A stretch of 61,613 nucleotides of DNA from Alterirhizorhabdus solaris (GCF_007785815.1 NZ_VNIM01000013.1:1-61613), one strand, 5' to 3'. Shown: positions 1 to 9,202, numbered from the stretch's first letter. Notes: generated by a model from the letters alone, not told the origin. Program-made: numbers and translations.

Positions 1-816
1 AAGAACCCACGCTTCTCGGTACGTGATGTGCGCGTGGTGCCGGGGAAAAAAGACGGTGACGGGCCCGGGGCCGGTCGGCACCGGGGCGGGAGGCGGCCCG
101 GCGGGGGGGGGGGGGGGGGGGGCGGGGGCCGCCGGGGGGGGCGGGGGCGCTGCCGGCTCGCCGAAGTTGTACGCGATCGTCGCCAGCAAGCTGTGCGAAC
201 GGAAACGCGTTTCCGCGCGCGAGTTCGCCGGGGTCACGGCCACCGTCTTCACGTTATCGACGTTGAAGAAGCGATACTTCAGGCCGATGTCGATGTTGGT
301 GGTGATCGGTGCACGCACACCGGCAATCGCCTGATAGGCAAAGCGGGTGTCGCTGTCGTCGAGCAGGATGACCTCAGCCTGAGGCGCGGTGCGGAAGCGA
401 TTGATCGCGCCCTTCACACGAGCCACACCGGCGCCGCCGCCGACGTAACCGCTGATGCCGTCGTCGCTACCGAAGTCGAGCAGGCCGTTGACCATGAAGC
501 TGAGCGCGGTGGTGTTGCCACCAGCACGACGGCCGTTGATCTCGTCGACTTCTGCACGCTTGTAGCCGACTTCACCTTCGAGGCGGAACGCGCCGAAGTC
601 GTAGCCGACGATGCCATCGACATCGAAACCATACTTGGAATCAACGTTGTAGGCGTTGTTGACGGTCGCACCGGCAGCATTCGTCAGATCATACTTCAGA
701 TCTTCGACGATCATGCCGCCGCCTTCTGCACCGACGTACCAGGCGCCGTCACGCGCCATGGCAGGCGCTGCCAGAGCCGTAGTGGCGAGCGCTGCCATAA
801 TGGCGAGCTTACGCAT
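1..816 (-). CDS. OmpA-like outer-membrane beta-barrel protein, 3' end off the window
   Basis: Seen: a reading frame starting ATG at 816 with a purine-rich RBS (AAAGGGGA) just upstream and running off the left edge. It has a signal peptide (MRKLAIMAALATTALAAPAMA, cut near residue 21), then a barrel domain with repeated aromatic/glycine strands typical of the opacity/OmpA beta-barrel family (about residues 25-218, ending AYNFGEP), then a proline/alanine linker encoded by a homopolymer. In sphingomonads such barrels are followed by a peptidoglycan-binding OmpA domain, and the linker sits where expected. The residues encoded by bases 1-50 only loosely resemble the start of that domain (VFF is present, the usual DWD is not), so this edge is probably low-quality sequence. 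Role by family: outer-membrane integrity and anchoring to peptidoglycan. Confidence 0.85.
   Translation of the reverse strand, partial: MRKLAIMAALATTALAAPAMARDGAWYVGAEGGGMIVEDLKYDLTNAAGATVNNAYNVDSKYGFDVDGIVGYDFGAFRLEGEVGYKRAEVDEINGRRAGGNTTALSFMVNGLLDFGSDDGISGYVGGGAGVARVKGAINRFRTAPQAEVILLDDSDTRFAYQAIAGVRAPITTNIDIGLKYRFFNVDNVKTVAVTPANSRAETRFRSHSLLATIAYNFGEPAAPPPPPAAPAPPPPPPAGPPPAPVPTGPGPVTVFFPRHHAHITYREAWVL
103..122. repeat. 20-base G homopolymer inside the OmpA linker
   Basis: Twenty consecutive G on the + strand, read as C (proline codons) in the OmpA-like gene. The reading frame stays open through it. It could be a slippage-prone tract that switches the OmpA domain in or out of frame, or a sequencing or assembly artefact at a contig end. 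The poor match of the bases beyond it favours the artefact. Confidence 0.9.
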
Positions 817-1014
817 ATTAGTCCCCTTTCAATCAAGGTCCTTCCGGAACCCCGGTTTACGTAACCAAAGCGGCACAACCACGCAAGCGTGCATGTCCCA
901 CATCTGTTGCGGATTTGTCGCAGCTTCAGACGAAGAAAAGGAGCGACCCCCTGCTCAGATGCGCACTTAACTCACGCTTTGGCGTTCGGTTTCTCGCGCT
1001 GCAAAAAAAACTGC

Positions 1015-1515
1015 CTATGTGTCGATCAGACCATGCTCGCGCAGGGCCCCCAGGATCGCGTTCAGCGTACTCCGAGCTTCCATATCCAAGGTCGCGCCCC
1101 CTGCCGGGCCGGTGATCGCAGGACGGCGCGGACCCACCACACGGAGACCGTCCACCGCCAGTCCGGCTACCGGCAAAGGGGCGTCCTGCCATGCCGCGCC
1201 ATCGTGCCAGACCCAGCGTTGCCGGTCCTTGAGCCACGCCCGCATTCCATCGACGGGCGCGACGAAGCGCCAGCCACCGCCGGTCCACGTCGCGATATTA
1301 CCCGCTCGCCCCGCCCATGCGCCGCTGGCCCCGTCTCCCACGATCCAGCTATCGCCGGCTGCGGGCACGGCGGGCGGCGTAGCGGTCGCATGCTCCGCGA
1401 CGGCCGGGTGCAGCGCGGCATCAATGCGCGTCAGCGCTTCATTATGATGGAGTTCCTTCTGTGCCTGCCCTGCCTGCAACAGCGGCAACGCGAAGCGTGC
1501 ACTAAGCTCGGTCAC
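1015..1515 (-). CDS. DUF2793 domain protein
   Basis: 166 residues. The start is GTG at 1515 with a strong RBS (GGAAGGAGAG) upstream. The N-terminus SARFALPLLQAGQAQKELHHN is the hallmark of DUF2793, a family found next to the tail-fibre end of alphaproteobacterial gene transfer agent (GTA) clusters and in some phages; the rest has several W-rich repeats (WIVGDG, WTGGGWRF, WVWHDG). The stop codon of another minus-strand frame overlaps the start as GTGA, which suggests it was once co-translated with an upstream gene now missing. Function unknown; a virion surface or adhesion role is inferred only from the usual neighbourhood. No other GTA gene is in the window. Confidence 0.75.
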   Translation of the reverse strand: MTELSARFALPLLQAGQAQKELHHNEALTRIDAALHPAVAEHATATPPAVPAAGDSWIVGDGASGAWAGRAGNIATWTGGGWRFVAPVDGMRAWLKDRQRWVWHDGAAWQDAPLPVAGLAVDGLRVVGPRRPAITGPAGGATLDMEARSTLNAILGALREHGLIDT

Positions 1516-1688
1516 AACCTCTCTCCTTCCGTGGTAAACCGCGCTGTGGCGGGCGTGGGCGATGCGCCCGCAGCGCCCAGTTGGGTGACCGCCAGTTCGA
1601 ACCATGACGCTGCCCCGGCGCCGTCCGCCGTCATCATCGCCGGAGTGTACGTAAAGGCCGGGGTATCTGTCTCGACAGTACGCACCAT
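1512..1688 (-). pseudogene. Possible C-terminal remnant of a GTA tail/host-specificity gene
   Basis: An open minus-strand frame of about 58 codons ends TGA at 1514-1512, overlapping the DUF2793 start (GTGA). It reads like a protein C-terminus (FTYTPAMMTADGAG, then SWFELAVTQLG). In sphingomonads DUF2793 usually follows the large TIM-barrel tail protein of the GTA, so this could be its last residues. Upstream of about 1690 the resemblance stops and a plus-strand gene begins, so the large gene is absent or was cut off by rearrangement. The match is from memory of the family, not from an alignment. Confidence 0.3.
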
Positions 1689-2088
1689 CCCCACCGCCGC
1701 CGATCTCGTCACCCTGCCGGCGCGCGCCGATCTGCCGCTGGTCGCCACCCTGTCACCCGATGGCGCCGCCCCGCCCCGCCGCCTCGCCACTCTCGTTGCC
1801 CCGCAGCCCGCGCCGGGGCAGGTCGCGATCCGCATCAACGGCAGCATCGGCGATTATCGCGCGGGCGATGAAATCTGGTGCGACCGCATCGCGCCCGAAG
1901 GGTTCGCCGACGCGCTCAATCGCGACATGCTCGTGCCGCTTCCCGCCGGCCGGCTGCTGTTCGGCCGCCTGATCGCGCATGAGGCCGGTCGCCTCCACCT
2001 GCTCCCGCCCGGCCCCGGCACACGCACGCAGACGATCGACGCCCCGCCGTGGGCCGCCGTCGCCATCCGGCTCATCCGCCGATTGTAG
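1645..2088 (+). CDS. Hypothetical protein, LexA/S24-like C-terminal pattern
   Basis: About 147 residues if it starts at GTG 1645. The RBS is weak and GTG 1585 is an alternative, so the start is uncertain. The frame has strong G/C third positions and a sensible protein sequence: GQVAIRINGSIGDYRAGDEIW, then NRDMLVPLPAGRLLFGRLIA, ending AVAIRLIRRL. The order of GD(E/I) turn, 'value read-out' strand and LLPPGPGTRTQ resembles the beta-rich S24/LexA peptidase fold, but I see no HTH and no clear Ser/Lys dyad. It overlaps the possible GTA remnant on the other strand at its 5' end. I do not know its function. Confidence 0.55.
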   Translation: MYVKAGVSVSTVRTIPTAADLVTLPARADLPLVATLSPDGAAPPRRLATLVAPQPAPGQVAIRINGSIGDYRAGDEIWCDRIAPEGFADALNRDMLVPLPAGRLLFGRLIAHEAGRLHLLPPGPGTRTQTIDAPPWAAVAIRLIRRL

Positions 2089-2138
2089 TGCGCCGTTCGC
2101 CCCTTAGGTCGCGCGACGTCGAGACACGCCCCGCACCC

Positions 2139-2669
2139 TCAGTCCACCCGCCGTAGCCCGGCGGCATACACGGCCCGCCGCGCGGCATAGCCCCCGGCGG
2201 ACTCCTTCAGCCGCGCGACCGCGTCCGCATCCAGCATCCGCACCGCGCGCGCCGGCGCGCCCACGATCAGGCTGCCGGGCGGAAAGCTCTTGCCCTCCGT
2301 TACCAGCGCGCCCGCGCCGATCAGGCAGTCGTCGCCGATCACCGCGCCGTTCAGCACCGTCGCGCCCATGCCCACCAGCACCCGGTTGCCCAGCGTGCAG
2401 CCGTGCAGCACCGCGCGGTGGCCGATCGTGCAATCCTCGCCGATCGCCAGCGGCACGCCCGGATCGGAATGGAGCACCGCCCCCTCCTGCACGTTGCTGC
2501 GCGCGCCCACCGTGATCGGCGTATTGTCCGCGCGGATCGCCGCGCCGAACCACACGCTCGCCTCTGCCCCCAGCCGCACGTCGCCGATCAGGTCGGCCGA
2601 TGGCGCCACCCACGCCGATCCGTCGTCCGGCAGCGTCGGCCGCCGGCCCTCGATCTCGTACAGCGGCAT
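2139..2669 (-). CDS. Gamma-carbonic anhydrase family protein
   Basis: 176 residues, a left-handed beta-helix hexapeptide-repeat protein (repeats of the type IGxxxxIxxxV through most of the length). The three metal-site histidines of the gamma-carbonic anhydrase fold are present at about H67 (VLHSDP), H84 (IGHRAV) and H89 (LHGC). Expected to be a trimeric, cytoplasmic, metal-binding protein interconverting CO2 and bicarbonate, although many family members have no proven activity. The ATG at 2669 overlaps the TGA of the malate synthase gene (ATGA), so the two are translationally coupled. Confidence 0.9.
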   Translation of the reverse strand: MPLYEIEGRRPTLPDDGSAWVAPSADLIGDVRLGAEASVWFGAAIRADNTPITVGARSNVQEGAVLHSDPGVPLAIGEDCTIGHRAVLHGCTLGNRVLVGMGATVLNGAVIGDDCLIGAGALVTEGKSFPPGSLIVGAPARAVRMLDADAVARLKESAGGYAARRAVYAAGLRRVD

Positions 2670-4768
2670 CAGACGGCCGCCTTCGCGCGCTCGCGATAGG
2701 CGTGGAGCAGCGGCTCGGTATAGCCGTTGGGCTGCGCTACCCCCTCGAACACCAGCGCCCGCGCCGCCTGAAAGGCGAGGCTCTCGTCCTCGCGCCCCGC
2801 CATCGGCCGGTACAGCGGGTCGCCCGCGTTTTGCGCATCCACCTTGGCCGCCATCCGCCGCAGCGCGCCCTCCGCCTCCTCCGCCGTCGCCACGCCGTGC
2901 AGCAGCCAGTTGGCCATATGCTGCGAGGAGATGCGCAGCGTCGCGCGATCCTCCATCAGCCCCACGTCGTGGATATCGGGCACCTTCGAACAGCCGACCC
3001 CCTGATCCACCCAGCGCACGACATAGCCGAGGATGCCCTGCGCGTTGTTCTCCAATTCGTCCGTCACCTCCTGCGGCGACCAGTTGCGGCCGTCCGCCAG
3101 CGGCGGCGTCAGCAGCCGGTCGAGCGAGGCGACCGGCTCGGCCGCGCGCTCCGCCTGACGGTCGAACACGTCGACCGCGTGGTAATGCGTCGCGTGCAGC
3201 GTGGCGGCGGTGGGCGAGGGCACCCAGGCGGTATTGGCGCCGGTCATGGGATGGCCGATCTTCTGCGCCAGCATGTCGGCCATCCGGTCGGGCGCCGCCC
3301 ACATCCCCTTGCCGATCTGTGCCCGACCGGAGAAGCCGCAGGCCAGCCCGATCTGCACGTTGCGATCCTCATAGGCGGCGATCCAGTCGCTCGTCTTCAT
3401 CTCGGCCTTGCGCACCATCGGCCCTGCCCGCATCGAGGTGTGCATCTCGTCGCCGGTCCGGTCGAGGAAGCCGGTGTTGATGAACACGATCCGGTCCTTC
3501 ACCGCCGCGATGCAGGCGGCCAGGTTGGCGGAGGTCCGCCGTTCCTCGTCCATCACGCCCACCTTGATCGTGTGTCGCGCCAGGCCCAGTACGTCCTCGA
3601 TCGCATCGAACAATCGGTCGGTAAAGGCTGCCTCGTCCGGCCCGTGCATCTTGGGCTTCACGATATAGACGGAGCCGGCCCGGCTGTTGCGGAAGCGCCC
3701 GCTGCCGTTCAGGTCGTGCAGCGCGATCAGCGTGGTCACGATGCCGTCGAGGATGCCCTCCGGCGCCTTGTTGCCATCGGCCAGCAACACCGCCGGCGTC
3801 GTCATCAGGTGGCCCACGTTGCGCACGAACAGCAGGCTGCGCGCCGGCAGGGTCAGCGTGCCGCCATCGGCGCTGTCATAGGTGCGATCCTCCTCCAGCG
3901 CGCGCGTCAGCGTTTGGTCGCCCTTGGCGAAGCGGGCGGTCAGGTCGCCCTTCATCAGCCCCAGCCAGTTGGCATAGGCCGCCACCTTGTCCTCGGCATC
4001 CACCGCCGCGACCGAATCCTCGAGGTCCACGATCGTCGTCAGCGCAGATTCGAGCAGCACGTCGGCGATACCTGCGGGGTCGCCCCGCCCGATCGGATGC
4101 GCGGCATCGATCACCACTTCGATGTGCAGGCCGTTGTGACGGAACAGCAGGTTGTCGCCCTTGCGCGCCACCAGTTGCGTCGGGTCCGCCAGCACCGGCA
4201 GGCCGCCCGCAAAATCCGCCCACGAAGCCGACAACAGCGGCACCGTCCGATCGAGAAAGCCCTTCGCCCAAGCGATCACCTGCGCGCCCCGTGCCGGATC
4301 ATAGCCCTTGCCAGCGGGCGACCCCGGCAGCGCATCGGTGCCGTACAGCGCATCGTACAGGCTGCCCCAGCGGGCGTTGGCGGCGTTCAGCACGAAGCGC
4401 GCGTTCAGGATCGGCACCACCAGCTGCGGCCCGGCCATCGTCGCCACCTCGGCATCCACGTTTTCCGAGCCGATCATGAACGGCGCCGGCTCCGCCACCA
4501 GGTAGCCGATCTCGTGCAGGAACGCCTGATACGCCGCCCCGTCGATCGGGCCGCCAACATGCGCCGTGTGCCAGCCGTCGATCTTCGCCTGCATCACGTC
4601 GCGGGTTTCCAGCAGCGCGGCATTGTCCGGCGCGAATCGGGCGTAGATGTCGGCCAGCCCGGCCCAGAAGGCGTCGGCGGCGATGCCGCTGCAGGGCAGC
4701 GCCTCCTCCTCGATGAAGCGCACCAGCGATGCCGCGACCTCCAGCCCGTTCTTCGCGATCATCGTCAT
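2669..4768 (-). CDS. glcB: Malate synthase G
   Basis: 699 residues, the usual length of the G isoform. It condenses glyoxylate with acetyl-CoA to malate in the cytoplasm (glyoxylate use). The family stretch [17 protein letters not shown] is present in the middle of the TIM barrel, along with [14 protein letters not shown] for the metal/acetyl-CoA region and [17 protein letters not shown] near the C-terminus. The start is ATG at 4768 (M-T-M-I-A-K), chosen because upstream codons are not protein-like; the RBS (AACAGG) is weak. It is first in a two-gene unit with the gamma-carbonic anhydrase. A broken LysR gene lies divergently upstream and may once have been its regulator. Confidence 0.96.
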   Translation of the reverse strand: MTMIAKNGLEVAASLVRFIEEEALPCSGIAADAFWAGLADIYARFAPDNAALLETRDVMQAKIDGWHTAHVGGPIDGAAYQAFLHEIGYLVAEPAPFMIGSENVDAEVATMAGPQLVVPILNARFVLNAANARWGSLYDALYGTDALPGSPAGKGYDPARGAQVIAWAKGFLDRTVPLLSASWADFAGGLPVLADPTQLVARKGDNLLFRHNGLHIEVVIDAAHPIGRGDPAGIADVLLESALTTIVDLEDSVAAVDAEDKVAAYANWLGLMKGDLTARFAKGDQTLTRALEEDRTYDSADGGTLTLPARSLLFVRNVGHLMTTPAVLLADGNKAPEGILDGIVTTLIALHDLNGSGRFRNSRAGSVYIVKPKMHGPDEAAFTDRLFDAIEDVLGLARHTIKVGVMDEERRTSANLAACIAAVKDRIVFINTGFLDRTGDEMHTSMRAGPMVRKAEMKTSDWIAAYEDRNVQIGLACGFSGRAQIGKGMWAAPDRMADMLAQKIGHPMTGANTAWVPSPTAATLHATHYHAVDVFDRQAERAAEPVASLDRLLTPPLADGRNWSPQEVTDELENNAQGILGYVVRWVDQGVGCSKVPDIHDVGLMEDRATLRISSQHMANWLLHGVATAEEAEGALRRMAAKVDAQNAGDPLYRPMAGREDESLAFQAARALVFEGVAQPNGYTEPLLHAYRERAKAAV

Positions 4769-4840
4769 GCCGTTCGCCTGTTCTGCCCGTCGTCGCCGGC
4801 GATCATAGACCAGCCCGGCTGGGACACGGTAGCGAATCGG

Positions 4841-5389
4841 CAGCTGCGACGGTTTCGCCACGCGAGCGAACGATCGGTGGCGGCAGCCATGCGCTATCGG
4901 CCGCCGCCGGGCGCGCGGCGCTATCCTCAAGCCCGATGACGTCCAAGCGGCTCTCCCGGATGACGCAGCGGCTCGGCGCGGCCTTGTCCATGGCGCCACC
5001 TGCCGGCTCGATCCCACCGCATCGGGCGCGCGCCGTTACGCCGATGTCGTTGCCCTGCCCGCCGCGACCGGGGCGGAAGCACACGGGAGATAAGCTCGAT
5101 CCGCACCCCCCCCCCCCGCAAGGCGGTGCGGGAACTGGCATCGATCGGGGAGAGCGTCGCGCCGCGTTCGCCGCGGGATGTCGGCCGGGATCTCGCCGTG
5201 GGCCGGCTCGTCCGCATCCCGTCCGATTTCGAGGGTTCGACCGATGTCGGCATCAATGCTGCCCACCCCCGCGCGCCGCATATCCTGCCGCCCGTCACCG
5301 CCGTGATCGCGTTCCTGCGCAACCTTTCCACCGATGCCGGCATGGTCGATGCGAACGATTGCCCCCGGATCGGAGCAATGATTGGCTGA
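4841..5389 (+). pseudogene. Decayed LysR-type regulator
   Basis: Pieces of one LysR protein lie in order but in three frames. From about 4841 comes the start of the HTH domain ([12 protein letters not shown]); from about 4921 the recognition helix region ([21 protein letters not shown]); from 4983, one base out of frame, [21 protein letters not shown], ending in TAA at 5091; from about 5120 the typical LysR C-terminus (VRELASIGESVAPRSP, LAVGRLVRIPSDFEG, YP-like HPRAPHILPPV) ending TGA at 5389. Around 150 codons of the effector domain are missing, so this is a real deletion, not just sequencing error. It is divergent from glcB, the usual place for a LysR regulator of that gene. Confidence 0.72.
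5106..5117. repeat. 12-base C homopolymer in the LysR remnant
   Basis: Twelve C in a row between the N-terminal and C-terminal pieces of the broken LysR gene, close to where the effector domain is missing. It may be a product of the deletion or a sequencing artefact. Confidence 0.9.
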
Positions 5390-5455
5390 CCTGAACGCGT
5401 TTCGTCGGCATTGCAGCGACTCGGTCCGTTTTGGCGGACGATGATGGAGACGAAT

Positions 5456-6385
5456 ATGGAGTCGACTGTCCGGCCGAATCCGGCACTTTATGACGACTCG
5501 CGGAGTGTGCTGCTGTTCGCCGACCGGCCCTCGCGCCGCCTGGAGATGCGGACCGTCATCGAATCGCTCGGCGGCCGCGTGGTCGAGGTGGCGCCCATCG
5601 CGGGGTCGCTGGCCCGGCTCGATGCGCGTATCTCGCTCGATGCGGTGATCGTCGATGCCGACGAGACATCCGCCGATTTCGAAGCGCTGGCCGCCCGGCT
5701 GGATCATGCCGCCGCAGCCGGCAGCTATCGCAGCGTCATCGTCATTCCCCCCGATCTGATCGATCACGCCGCCGCTTTCGCCCCGCACCCGGGGGTCGCC
5801 CTCCTGTGCGCGCCCAGCGAGTTCGAGCGCACCGCCGCCGTGGCGGAGGCGATCGCCGAACCCCGCATCCGCCTGCACGACGTGAATTCCGATAACGCCA
5901 CCCCCCGCCTGCGCCAGCTCAGCGAGGAGATCGGGCGGATCGCCCGCGTACTCGCCACGATGAGCGGAGAGGAGCATGCCGGCGTCGTCGTCCCGCCCCG
6001 GCCCGATCCGGTGCCGGCATCCCGGCGCGGGGAAACCATCGTCGATGCGATCCAGGTCCGCGCGATGATCCGCGCCCGCCGGCTGCGCGAGCTGTTCTTC
6101 GCCTCCGATCTGTTCGCCGATCCGGCATGGGACATGCTGCTCGACCTGATGGCCGCCCGGCTGGAACGGCGGCAGGTCGCCGTCTCCAGCCTGTGCATCG
6201 CCGCCGCCGTGCCGCCGACCACCGCGCTGCGCTGGATCAAGCTGCTCACCGAACAGGGCATCCTGATCCGCATCGCCGATCCGACGGACGGCCGCCGCGT
6301 CTTCATCGAACTGTCGGATGCGGCGGCCGAGGGCATGATGAGCTATCTCGCCGCCGCCCAGCGGCTCGCCACGATCACCCCCTGA
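5456..6385 (+). CDS. Winged-helix (MarR-type) regulator with receiver-like N-terminal domain
   Basis: 309 residues. The start ATG 5456 has GGAG 6 bases upstream; earlier in-frame ATGs (5441) are less well placed. The first ~130 residues look like a response-regulator-type alpha/beta fold (SVLLFADRPSRRLEMRTVIESL, then LDAVIVDADE and SVIVIPP), but a phospho-acceptor pattern is not convincing. The C-terminal ~100 residues are a MarR-like winged helix: SSLCIAAAVPPTTALRWIKLL is the helix-turn-helix, and IADPTDGRRVFIELSDAA the wing. Presumably a DNA-binding transcription regulator, target unknown. It stands alone before the tRNA gene. Confidence 0.75.
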   Translation: MESTVRPNPALYDDSRSVLLFADRPSRRLEMRTVIESLGGRVVEVAPIAGSLARLDARISLDAVIVDADETSADFEALAARLDHAAAAGSYRSVIVIPPDLIDHAAAFAPHPGVALLCAPSEFERTAAVAEAIAEPRIRLHDVNSDNATPRLRQLSEEIGRIARVLATMSGEEHAGVVVPPRPDPVPASRRGETIVDAIQVRAMIRARRLRELFFASDLFADPAWDMLLDLMAARLERRQVAVSSLCIAAAVPPTTALRWIKLLTEQGILIRIADPTDGRRVFIELSDAAAEGMMSYLAAAQRLATITP

Positions 6386-6455
6386 CATGCGCGCGGCCGG
6401 CCCCGGCGCGATCATGGTTGATCCATGCCCCGCCCCGCTGCTACGGGCGGGGCAT

Positions 6456-6531
6456 GGTGGCTTAGCTCAGTTGGTAGAGCATCTCGTTTACACCGAGAGG
6501 GTCGGCGGTTCGAGCCCGTCAGCCACTACCA
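6456..6531 (+). tRNA. tRNA-Val (anticodon TAC)
   Basis: 76 bases with encoded CCA. The acceptor stem GGTGGCT pairs with AGCCACT (one G-T at the first pair), the D-arm is AGCTCAGTTGGTAGAGC, the anticodon stem TCTCG/CGAGA encloses loop TTTACAC (anticodon TAC at 6489-6491), and the T-arm contains GGTTCGAGCC. Reads GUA and, with wobble, other valine codons. No neighbouring integrase or att-like duplication was seen. Confidence 0.97.
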
Positions 6532-6643
6532 TGATCGTCGCCCGGCCCCGTCGCCGGACGTCGTCGTGGCGTCTTTTACGGTTTCTGCCGGCTGTGGTGT
6601 TCGGGCTGGCGTGCAGACCACGTAACCAGAACGGATCGATGCC

Positions 6644-7207
6644 TTGCCCGTCCAACTGATACGTCCCAAGCGCTTCTCGGATGATCGCGGCTGGTTCTCC
6701 GAAACCTGGCACCAGCAGCGCCTTGTCGATCAGGGCATCACCGTTCCTTTCTGTCAGGACAACCACTCGCTGTCGCGCCCGGTCGGCACGCTCCGTGGCC
6801 TGCATTTCCAGGCGCCCCCGCACGCCCAGTCCAAGCTGGTGCGCTGCGTGCGCGGCAGCATCTGGGATGTCGCGGTCGATGTCCGCGCAGGGTCGCCCAC
6901 CTACGGCCAGTGGGTCGGCGCCACGCTGTCGGCGGAAAATGGCGATCAGCTGTTCATCCCCGCCGGCTTCGCCCACGGCTTCGTCACGCTCGAACCCGAT
7001 AGCGAGGTCATCTACAAGGTGGACGACTATTACGCGCCGGATTGCGACGGCGGTATCGCGTGGGACGATCCCGATATCGCGCTCCCGTGGCCGCTGTCGG
7101 CCGGTGGCCCGGTGCTGTCCGACAAGGATCGCAAGCTGCCCCGCCTCGCCGAGTGGACCAGCCCGTTCGCCTACGACGGCGTGCCGCTCGCGCCGCTCCC
7201 GGCCTGA
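6644..7207 (+). CDS. rfbC: dTDP-4-dehydrorhamnose 3,5-epimerase
   Basis: 187 residues, standard length. Third step of dTDP-L-rhamnose synthesis in the cytoplasm. Catalytic His lies in LRGLHFQ (H54), the conserved Lys in SKLVRCV (K64), and the cupin barrel signature [10 protein letters not shown] and [10 protein letters not shown] follow. The start is uncertain: the frame has a stop at 6623 and its first usual start codon is TTG at 6644 with only a weak RBS (CGGA), while conserved residues begin right after it (QLIRPKRF). First of the rfbCBA set; 32 bases before rfbB. The last gene of the pathway, rfbD, is not in the window. Confidence 0.95.
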   Translation: MPVQLIRPKRFSDDRGWFSETWHQQRLVDQGITVPFCQDNHSLSRPVGTLRGLHFQAPPHAQSKLVRCVRGSIWDVAVDVRAGSPTYGQWVGATLSAENGDQLFIPAGFAHGFVTLEPDSEVIYKVDDYYAPDCDGGIAWDDPDIALPWPLSAGGPVLSDKDRKLPRLAEWTSPFAYDGVPLAPLPA

Positions 7208-7239
7208 CCGCCGCCGCCCCCGCCTTCCCCGGAGCGACC

Positions 7240-8307
7240 ATGACCGAACCTAAACGCATCCTCGTCACCGGCGGCGCCGGCTTCATCGGCTCGGCGCTCG
7301 TCCGTCTCCTGATCGCGGAGACCGATTACGAGGTGCTCAACGTCGATGCGCTGACCTACGCCGGCAACGAAAGTTCGCTCGCCCCCGTCGCCGCCGATCC
7401 GCGCTACCGCTTCGAGCGGGCCGATATCCGCGATGCCGTCGCGATGGCCCGGCTGCTGGCCGATTTCCGCCCGCACGTCGTCACCCATCTGGCAGCCGAA
7501 AGCCACGTCGACCGCTCGATCGACGGCCCCGCCGCCTTCATCGAGACGAACGTCGTCGGCACCTTCACCCTGCTCGCCGCCACGCTCGACTACTGGCGCG
7601 GGCTGGCGCCGGACGAACAGGCCGCCTTCCGCTTCCACCACATCTCCACCGACGAGGTGTTCGGCGCGCTGGGCGACGAAGGCTTCTTCACCGAGCAGAC
7701 GGCCTACGATCCGCGCTCGCCCTATTCGGCGTCGAAGGCCGGATCCGATCATCTGGTCAGTGCGTGGCACCACACCTACGGGCTGCCGGTCGTCACCACC
7801 AACTGCTCGAACAACTACGGGCCGTATCACTTCCCCGAGAAGCTGATCCCGCTGATGATCATCAAGTGCCTCGCAGGCGAGCCGCTGCCGGTATACGGCG
7901 CCGGCGCCAACGTGCGCGACTGGCTGTATGTGGACGATCACGTGCGTGCCCTGCGCGCGGTTTTCGAGGGCGGGCGGCCGGGCGAAAGCTACATGGTCGG
8001 CGGCAATTCGGAACGGACCAACCTCACCGTCGTCAACACCATCTGCGAGACGCTGGACCGCATCCGCCCCCGCGCGGACGGCGCCTCCTACGCCAGCCAG
8101 ATCAGCTACGTCACCGATCGGCCGGGGCATGATTTCCGCTATGCGATCGATGCCTCCAAGCTGAAGAACGAACTCGGCTGGACCCCGCGCGAGACGTTCG
8201 AGAGCGGCATCGAGAAGACGATCCGCTGGTATCTCGACAACGAGGGCTGGTGGCAGGACATCCTTTCCGGCGCCTATGCCGGCGAGCGACTGGGGGTATC
8301 GGCATGA
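7240..8307 (+). CDS. rfbB: dTDP-glucose 4,6-dehydratase
   Basis: 355 residues. Second step of dTDP-rhamnose synthesis: NAD-dependent 4,6-dehydration of dTDP-glucose. Rossmann motif GGAGFIG at residues 11-17, catalytic Asp138-Glu139 in [10 protein letters not shown], and Tyr162/Lys166 in the YSASK triad motif of the short-chain dehydrogenase family; [18 protein letters not shown] completes the family signature. Start ATG 7240 has GGAG 6 bases before. Its stop overlaps the rfbA start (ATGA at 8304-8307), so rfbA is translationally coupled to it. Confidence 0.97.
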   Translation: MTEPKRILVTGGAGFIGSALVRLLIAETDYEVLNVDALTYAGNESSLAPVAADPRYRFERADIRDAVAMARLLADFRPHVVTHLAAESHVDRSIDGPAAFIETNVVGTFTLLAATLDYWRGLAPDEQAAFRFHHISTDEVFGALGDEGFFTEQTAYDPRSPYSASKAGSDHLVSAWHHTYGLPVVTTNCSNNYGPYHFPEKLIPLMIIKCLAGEPLPVYGAGANVRDWLYVDDHVRALRAVFEGGRPGESYMVGGNSERTNLTVVNTICETLDRIRPRADGASYASQISYVTDRPGHDFRYAIDASKLKNELGWTPRETFESGIEKTIRWYLDNEGWWQDILSGAYAGERLGVSA

Positions 8308-9173
8308 AGGGCATCGTTCTGGCCGGCGGCTCCGGCACGCGGCTGCATCCGGCGACGCTGGCGATCAACAAGCAGCTGCTGCCGATCTACGACAAGCCGA
8401 TGATCTATTACCCGATCTCGATCCTGATGCTGGCCGGCATCCGCGAGATCCTCATCATCTCGTCGCCCGAGTATATCGACAACTACCGTCGCCTGTTCGG
8501 CACCGGCGAGGAGTTCGGCCTCGCCATCTCCTATGCCGAACAGCCCAAGCCCGACGGGCTGGCGCAGGCCTTCGTCATCGGTGCGGAGTTTCTTGCCGGC
8601 GAGGCGGCATCGCTGGTGCTGGGCGACAACATCTTCTTCGGCGCCGGGATGCGCGAACTGCTGCAAAGCGCGCGCGACCGCACCGAGGGCGCGACCGTGT
8701 TCGCCTATCACGTCGATCACCCGGAGGCCTACGGCGTGGTGGAGCTGAACGGCGAAGGCCGCGCGATCAGCATTGAGGAGAAGCCCGCGCAGCCCAAATC
8801 GAACTACGCCGTCACCGGCCTTTATTTCTACGACCGCCACGTCACCGAACTCGCAGCCCAGGTCCGCCCGTCGGCGCGCGGGTAATATGAGATCACCGAT
8901 CTCAACCGCCTCTACATGGAACGCGACGCACTCTACGTCGAGAAGATGGGGCGCGGCTATGCCTGGCTCGATACCGGCACGCACGACAGTCTGGTCGAGG
9001 CGTCCGAATTCGTCCGGGTGATCCAGAAACGGCAGAATACGCAGGTCGCCTGCCTCGAAGAGATCGCCTATCTCAACGGCTTCATCGACCGCGATCAGTT
9101 GCGCCGGCGTGGCGAGATGTTCGCCAAGACCGCCTATGGCCGTTATCTGCTGGATCTCGCTGCCGACGGCTGA
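8304..9173 (+). pseudogene. rfbA: Glucose-1-phosphate thymidylyltransferase, interrupted by an in-frame stop
   Basis: The full-length frame would be about 289 residues, normal for RmlA/RfbA, which makes dTDP-glucose from glucose-1-phosphate and dTTP. N-terminal GGSGTRLHP (residues 8-16) and metal Asp108 in LGDNIFF are intact. Codon 194, TAA at 8883-8885, stands where family members have glutamate (RGEYEITDLN): upstream RPSARG and downstream YEITDLNRLYMERDAL are in the same frame, so a single G-to-T change explains it. The stop removes 96 residues including the second metal Asp in WLDTGTHDSL. As written the product should be inactive. A sequencing error is the main alternative; another thymidylyltransferase elsewhere could compensate. 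Confidence 0.93.
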
Positions 9174-9202
9174 AGACTCGATTACGCTCGACTTCCCCCC
9201 GG

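Noticed and set aside
1015-1515. Prophage call based on DUF2793
   Set aside because: No integrase, terminase, portal or capsid gene is present; one tail-associated gene is better explained by a GTA remnant.
2600-4939. A 779-codon open frame antisense to glcB
   Set aside because: Long antisense frames are expected in G/C-rich coding DNA; the sequence is Arg/His/Pro-rich and not protein-like, while the glcB frame has clear family motifs.
6456-6531. tRNA-Val as an integration site for an island
   Set aside because: No integrase and no repeated 3' tRNA end was seen nearby.
8916-9173. Separate small gene after the rfbA stop
   Set aside because: It is the in-frame remainder of rfbA; a start at its ATG would give only a C-terminal fragment.
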